Of a DNA stretch of 31,267 bases, positions 27,965-31,267 are shown piece by piece. Every line of letters starts with the position of its first letter. Within the stretch, counting starts at the first letter, position 1. The DNA comes from a virus, in the IMG/VR virus record IMGVR_UViG_3300048814_000064, positions 1 through 31,267 of that record; one strand, written 5' to 3'. The position numbers and the translations under genes were made by a program. The notes beneath the pieces were generated by a model. The model was not told the origin of the DNA and ran no database searches. It was given only the letters and a program-made list of their open reading frames with translations.

Positions 27965-28196
27965 CGCCAGGGATTTTACGCAACGCCGATTGCCCCGCGC
28001 AACATTCCTGCCCGTTGAGAATACAGCGATACCAGTGGCCCTTAAGGTGATATTCACAATTGCCACGCCATCGAAAGGTGTCCTGTCCCAGATACTCTAC
28101 GATACCGCCGCGAGCACCGATCCCGATGTCGCCCGATAACTCGACACTTTCGTTGTGGATCACCTCGATGAGGTCGCCTACGGAAAATTTAATCAT
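27930..28196 (-). CDS. Small KOW/SH3-like protein, 88 aa
   Basis: An 88-residue protein. FSVGDLIEVIHNESVELSGD then RGGIVEYLGQDTFRWRG is a KOW/SH3-like barrel; YRCILNGQECCAGQSALRKI follows with CxxxxxxxCC. The C-terminal region is typical of small proteins near phage terminases, but no function is established. Overlaps the gene at 28189 by 8 bp. Confidence 0.6.
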   Translation of the reverse strand: MIKFSVGDLIEVIHNESVELSGDIGIGARGGIVEYLGQDTFRWRGNCEYHLKGHWYRCILNGQECCAGQSALRKIPGDERKIVEWGSR

Positions 28197-28731
28197 GCTG
28201 CTTTACCTCCAGCGGTCCGGTGCTCATGCCGTCGATCGTCACCGGCCAGCGGCGCGCCGACTCGGCGACCGGCGCGTTCAATTCCTGGAGACGGTCCATC
28301 ATGCGGCGGCGCACGGCAGGACTCTCGCACGACACGGCGTCGACCAGCGCGCGGTAAAAATCCTCGCTGGATTTTTGGTCCCAAATCTCGCGCACCAGCC
28401 GTACCGCTGTCGCCACGATCGCCGTGCGACGAGCCATCGCCTTCTCGAACATGACGGGGTTGTAGATCTCCTCGGCGCCGCTAGTCCGGTTCTTGCGGAC
28501 CGAGTAGGCGCGCAGCAGCTTGGCGTCGTCCATGAGTGAGCGGATCTCGGCGATGTAGTGGACGTCCTCGATGCTCGCAAGGTTAGGTGCCGTCGTGCTG
28601 ATCTGATCGGCGAGGGCCTGGGCGCGCGAGATCTCGGCTTCCGTCAGCTCGTCTTTATGGCCGGGCAGCCGCGCCGGCCGCGGCCGGAACACGCCGGGTT
28701 TGTCAGGGATGGGTGCGTCGTCGTCGAACAT
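28189..28731 (-). CDS. Possible terminase small subunit
   Basis: A 180-residue protein from ATG 28731 (MFDDDAPIPDKPG). After a Pro-rich start it is almost entirely helical (LTEAEISRAQALADQISTTA, EIRSLMDDAKLLRAYSVRKN, RTAIVATAVRLVREIWDQKS), with many Arg/Lys. TerS proteins have this size and helical character and sit upstream of TerL. Four small genes lie between, and no clear DNA-binding helix is seen, so the assignment is by position. Confidence 0.4.
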   Translation of the reverse strand: MFDDDAPIPDKPGVFRPRPARLPGHKDELTEAEISRAQALADQISTTAPNLASIEDVHYIAEIRSLMDDAKLLRAYSVRKNRTSGAEEIYNPVMFEKAMARRTAIVATAVRLVREIWDQKSSEDFYRALVDAVSCESPAVRRRMMDRLQELNAPVAESARRWPVTIDGMSTGPLEVKQHD

Positions 28732-28738
28732 GCCCGCA

Positions 28739-29320
28739 TTATGGGCTACCGACCGGCTGGACGCCAAAACCGGCGTCATAATGCTCGGTCGACGCCAAGA
28801 TGAACTCCTGAATCGCCTGCGTATGGGCGCCGTAGCGACGCACGACAGCGTTGAACTCCTCGACGTCATGCGGCGTTAAGGCCCAGACCGGCAAGCCAGT
28901 CGTACGGCTGAACTTCGGCGCGCCATAGGCGTCGACGGCGACGACGCAATGGCAGATCTCGTGGTAGATCAAGATCTCCCGCGCGCGGGCGTCAGCCTTC
29001 GCCCAATGACCGCCGTCTAGCACGATCAAGAAATCCGGCACGCGGCCAAGCAACCGTTCGAGCATCCAGTCGAACAGCGACGACAGTTCGCCGTTGACGC
29101 GCGGCATGTAGGCGGTTCCCAAGATCGTATGCAAGTGCTTGGTCTTTGGCGTGTGGCGGAACAGGAAATCGATCGTGGCATGCTCGAGATGCGCGTGTTC
29201 GTCGAGTTTCAAGACTTCGGCCGCAATCATGTAGGGCCCCAATAGGTCGGCGCTGAGCCCTAGGCTGAATTCGCTCGGCTCGAGACTCTCGGTCTTAACT
29301 TGGAAGGATTGGCCGTCCAT
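28739..29320 (-). CDS. Putative phage metallopeptidase, HExxH
   Basis: A 193-residue protein with YHEICHC (H120-E121-x-x-H124), the zincin HExxH motif, near LVDGGHWAKAD-type context (LIVLDGGHWAKADARAREIL), and a downstream HDVEEF that may supply the third ligand. This fits the phage putative metallopeptidase type (PF18894). N-terminal ~60 residues contain LGPYMIAAEVLKLDEHAHLE. Such proteins probably process host or virion proteins or serve as zinc-dependent enzymes; substrate unknown. Ends 8 bp before the possible TerS start. Confidence 0.7.
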   Translation of the reverse strand: MDGQSFQVKTESLEPSEFSLGLSADLLGPYMIAAEVLKLDEHAHLEHATIDFLFRHTPKTKHLHTILGTAYMPRVNGELSSLFDWMLERLLGRVPDFLIVLDGGHWAKADARAREILIYHEICHCVVAVDAYGAPKFSRTTGLPVWALTPHDVEEFNAVVRRYGAHTQAIQEFILASTEHYDAGFGVQPVGSP

Positions 29321-29326
29321 AGACGC

Positions 29327-29956
29327 CTAGTCTCCAGTCACGAGCCCGATGTTGGTCCAAACAAACTCGTAGGGTTGCGGCCCAAACAACTCGTAGGGCG
29401 GCGACTTCGCCTCTCCCCATTCAGACCTGCCCTCGGGACGCAGTGTCACCGTCATGACCGTGACGGGTACCTGAGTCGTCGTGTCATGCTCGATGCGCAC
29501 GTGGACCGGCGACGTGCCCGAGTACAGGCTTTGCGCGAGCCGCGTCAGCCAGTGGGCGATCGCCCAGTCGGTCGTGGTATCGCGCGGCACCGGATCGGCG
29601 CTGGTGTCGCAAATGATGTCTGGCGGTCGCACGCCGTCCTGGCCGGCGAGGAACTCCATGGTGCCCGGCTCGGTGTCGTCGGTAGCGAAGAGGCCTTCGC
29701 CTTTGACGCTCTCGTGTTCGGGCTGCAGCGCGCCCAAGACGGGATGGGGTTCTGGTAGGCCCCGGAAGGGCTCGCCATGCTTGAGCGGCGAATCAGCCAG
29801 AAGGATGTCGACTGCGCTGGCATAAGTTTGAGCAACAGATAGATTCTCGGGTCCACCGACCGTTCGATAGTTATCCGGACTATCCGACCCACGCGCCGCC
29901 AACTCGTCCTTGAGTTGTTTGGTGGTAGCCAAACCGAGATTTTCATTCTGATTCAT
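29327..29956 (-). CDS. Hypothetical phage protein, 209 aa, next to the IS
   Basis: A 209-residue protein (NLGLATTKQLKDELAAR at the start). It is acidic, with ESVKGEGLFATDDTEP, DWAIAHWLTRLAQSLYSGTS and VTVMTVTLRPEGR in the C-terminal half. I do not recognise it. The ATG at 29956 is preceded by GGGAG, which lies at the edge of the IS605-type element, so the IS may have supplied or preserved the ribosome-binding site. Function unknown. Confidence 0.5.
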   Translation of the reverse strand: MNQNENLGLATTKQLKDELAARGSDSPDNYRTVGGPENLSVAQTYASAVDILLADSPLKHGEPFRGLPEPHPVLGALQPEHESVKGEGLFATDDTEPGTMEFLAGQDGVRPPDIICDTSADPVPRDTTTDWAIAHWLTRLAQSLYSGTSPVHVRIEHDTTTQVPVTVMTVTLRPEGRSEWGEAKSPPYELFGPQPYEFVWTNIGLVTGD

Positions 29957-29981
29957 CAAAAATCTCCCAGCCCGGAGACCC

Positions 29982-30005
29982 CGGCCTTCAGGCCGGGGAG
30001 GAAGG
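29982..30005 (+). repeat. Left-end hairpin core shared with the tnpB-only IS
   Basis: CCCCGGCCTTCAGGCCGGGG at 29980-29999 is a near-perfect stem-loop in the TnpA left end. Bases 29982-30005 equal the reverse complement of 7598-7621. Confidence 0.85.
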
Positions 30006-30407
30006 ACTGTCTGGTGCTCTTTGCGATTCGATGTACTTGCGCAGTACCGTGATGGGTGCGCCGCCGACAGATGCTACGAAATAACTCGCCGACCATAGAC
30101 CGCTTCTCCAATACTTGCGCGTGATGTCCGGCCGCGTTGCCCGCAATCTGCGGGCCGAGACACCCTTCAGCGAATTGACCAATCCTGACAATGCAATTTT
30201 GGGAGGATAGTTCACGAGCAAATGCACGTGATCCGCTTCGCCGTTGAATTCGGTCAGCGTCGTCTCGAAGTCTGCGCACACTGCCGCGAAAGATTGCTGC
30301 AACACCTGTAGCGCATCCCGATCGAAGATCCTCTTCCGATAACGCGGCACGAATACGATGTGGGCATGCAGTTCGAACACCACGTGCCGTCCTTTGCGAA
30401 GTTCCAT
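29988..30407 (-). CDS. tnpA: TnpA, Y1 HUH transposase of IS200/IS605 type
   Basis: A 139-residue single-domain HUH enzyme. HUH motif HVH at residues 60-62 (EADHVHLLVNYPPK), catalytic tyrosine at about 125 (TVLRKYIESQ). Size and layout match TnpA of IS200/IS605, which excises and inserts the element as single-stranded circles. The gene reads toward the left end and overlaps the end hairpin at its stop. It is the only TnpA in the window, so it may also move the tnpB-only IS. ATG 30407. Confidence 0.95.
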   Translation of the reverse strand: MELRKGRHVVFELHAHIVFVPRYRKRIFDRDALQVLQQSFAAVCADFETTLTEFNGEADHVHLLVNYPPKIALSGLVNSLKGVSARRLRATRPDITRKYWRSGLWSASYFVASVGGAPITVLRKYIESQRAPDSPSSPA

Positions 30408-30409
30408 AT

Positions 30410-30438
30410 TTGACGCCCGCTGTAGACCAATCTATAAT
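30410..30438 (+). promoter_or_regulatory. Strong sigma-70 promoter for tnpB, with an 8-bp inverted repeat
   Basis: TTGACG (30410-30415), exactly 17 bp, TATAAT (30433-30438). Transcription should start near 30445, at the ATG of tnpB, so the mRNA would be leaderless. TAGACCAA (30423-30430) and TTGGTCTA (30438-30445) form an inverted repeat around the -10, a likely operator or cruciform. Confidence 0.7.
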
Positions 30439-30444
30439 TGGTCT

Positions 30445-31267
30445 ATGGTGCTCGTCTATCGCTACCGCGTCAAATCGCTCAATGGCCTGCTGAATCGCCA
30501 ATCTCGCGCGGTGAACTACGTTTGGAATTACTGCAACGACACACAGAAATCCGCGCTGAAGTGGAATAAGAGATGGCCGTCCGGCTTTGATCTGAATAAG
30601 TTGACGACTGGCAGCAGCAAAGAATTGGGGCTGCATAGCGGAACCGTCAATGCGGTGTGCGAGCAATACGCCAAATCCAGAAGCCAGAAGAAGCGCCCTT
30701 ATCTTCGTTACCGCGGCCGAAAGTCCTTGGGGTGGGTGCCACTCAAGGGCCGCGAGTTGAAGCGCGAAGGCTCCGCTTTCCGCTTTGCCGGAAATACGTT
30801 TCGCGTCTTCCATTCGCGTCCATTGCCGGAAGGCAAGATAAAGGATGGCACTAACTTTTCGTGCGACTCTCGCGGCAATTGGTATCTGAATATCGTTATA
30901 GAAGTGGCCGACACCGCCGCAAGATCGGTAACCGCCGCAGTCGGTATCGATCTCGGACTGAAAGACTTCGCAGCTCTTTCGACTGGCGAGACCATCGGCA
31001 ATCCAAGGCATCTGCACAAACTGGCGGATCAATTGGCCGTGGCGCAGCGCGCAGGAAAGAAGCGACAGGCTCGCAATATCCACGCGCGCATCACGAATGG
31101 GCGCTCTGATTTTCACCACAAGCTCTCGGCCCGCATCGTCCGAGAGTTCGATTACATCGCTGTCGGCAATGTGAATGCCGCAGGACTTGCCCGAACCAGC
31201 ATGGCAAAGTCCGTCCTCGATGCAGGCTGGTCGTCCTTCCGAAATATGCTCCACTACAAAGCTATTA
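30445..31267 (+). CDS. tnpB: TnpB-family protein, partial, RuvC-II glutamate replaced by glycine
   Basis: The frame runs 274 codons to the window edge. N-terminus MVLVYRYRVKSLNGLLNRQS; RuvC-I Asp at about 169 in GIDLGLKDFAAL. At the RuvC-II position, where most TnpBs have E in (V/I)-x-x-E-x-L, this one reads YIAVGNVNAAGLARTSMAKS with Gly at 241. The sequence ends before the zinc ribbon and RuvC-III. From memory, such IAVGNV variants form their own TnpB group and may carry a relocated Glu, so inactivity cannot be assumed. It differs from the first TnpB throughout. Confidence 0.85.
   Translation, partial: MVLVYRYRVKSLNGLLNRQSRAVNYVWNYCNDTQKSALKWNKRWPSGFDLNKLTTGSSKELGLHSGTVNAVCEQYAKSRSQKKRPYLRYRGRKSLGWVPLKGRELKREGSAFRFAGNTFRVFHSRPLPEGKIKDGTNFSCDSRGNWYLNIVIEVADTAARSVTAAVGIDLGLKDFAALSTGETIGNPRHLHKLADQLAVAQRAGKKRQARNIHARITNGRSDFHHKLSARIVREFDYIAVGNVNAAGLARTSMAKSVLDAGWSSFRNMLHYKAI

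Larger units (their letters stand above)
29970..31267 (+). mobile_element. IS605-type element with divergent tnpA and tnpB, cut by the window edge
   Basis: The left end is a GC-rich hairpin (29982-30005), followed by tnpA on the minus strand, a 38-bp divergent promoter region, and tnpB on the plus strand. This is the IS605 arrangement. The right end and the tnpB 3' end lie outside the window. It is inserted immediately upstream of the gene ending block 3. Boundary at the left is good to about 10 bp. Confidence 0.85.

Noticed and set aside
29956-31254. A 432-codon minus-strand frame across the IS605 region
   Set aside because: It is antisense to tnpB and overlaps tnpA in another frame; no protein-like features. 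tnpA and tnpB are certain.
1-31267. CRISPR array
   Set aside because: No regularly spaced direct repeats. The only tandem repeats are the in-frame 9/12-base units at 11155-11300.

Overview
The window looks like part of a tailed-phage genome or prophage (Caudoviricetes) of a GC-rich proteobacterium. Sequence evidence: a GpA-type (lambda-like) terminase large subunit, an HK97-type portal, a lambda gpR-like transglycosylase endolysin behind a holin-like protein, a peptidase S74 tail-fibre-type protein, an ERF-type annealing-protein fragment, Dam-type methylase fragments, and trains of very small genes joined by ATGA/GTGA overlaps. No integrase, rRNA, CRISPR array, major capsid gene or complete tail module is visible, so the genome must extend beyond the window.

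Layout. (1) 1-5694, minus strand: late genes read leftward: small protein, portal, two small proteins, a secreted-looking S74 fibre protein, a KOW-like protein and a gene running off the left edge. (2) 5798-19901, plus strand: about 40 mostly tiny early or accessory genes. They include a PAPS-reductase-like protein, a DUF7666-like protein, zinc-ribbon-like proteins, a ribbon-helix-helix regulator, a Cro-like HTH protein and several small membrane proteins. A tnpB-only IS (about 6355-7640) interrupts this block near its start. (3) 19994-29956, minus strand, convergent with block 2. Read leftward: hypothetical, HExxH metallopeptidase, possible small terminase, KOW-like protein, DUF6527-like protein, small membrane protein, TerL, structural protein, a second DUF6527-like protein, HTH protein, FN3 protein, holin, endolysin and a papain-like cysteine peptidase. 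(4) about 29970-31267: an IS605-type element with divergent tnpA and tnpB, cut by the window edge.

The most unusual property is how broken and mosaic the accessory genes are. I find an ERF N-terminus fused to a Dam methylase C-terminus, a 38-residue stub of a P-loop ATPase, a C-terminal fragment of another DNA methylase, and a 5'-truncated membrane protein (possibly DUF7946-like). A 51-bp copy of one gene breaks a lipoprotein gene, and a 164-bp near-identical inverted copy of the left-end gene lies in the lysis region. There are at least four places where coding sense changes frame, and half of a tRNA lies inside a small ORF. These could reflect real recombination-driven mosaicism (defective prophage), or assembly and indel error; read-level evidence would decide. 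The tnpB-only IS and the IS605 element share their left-end hairpin, so the single TnpA here could plausibly mobilise both. I did not identify a complete, clearly new defence or modification system.
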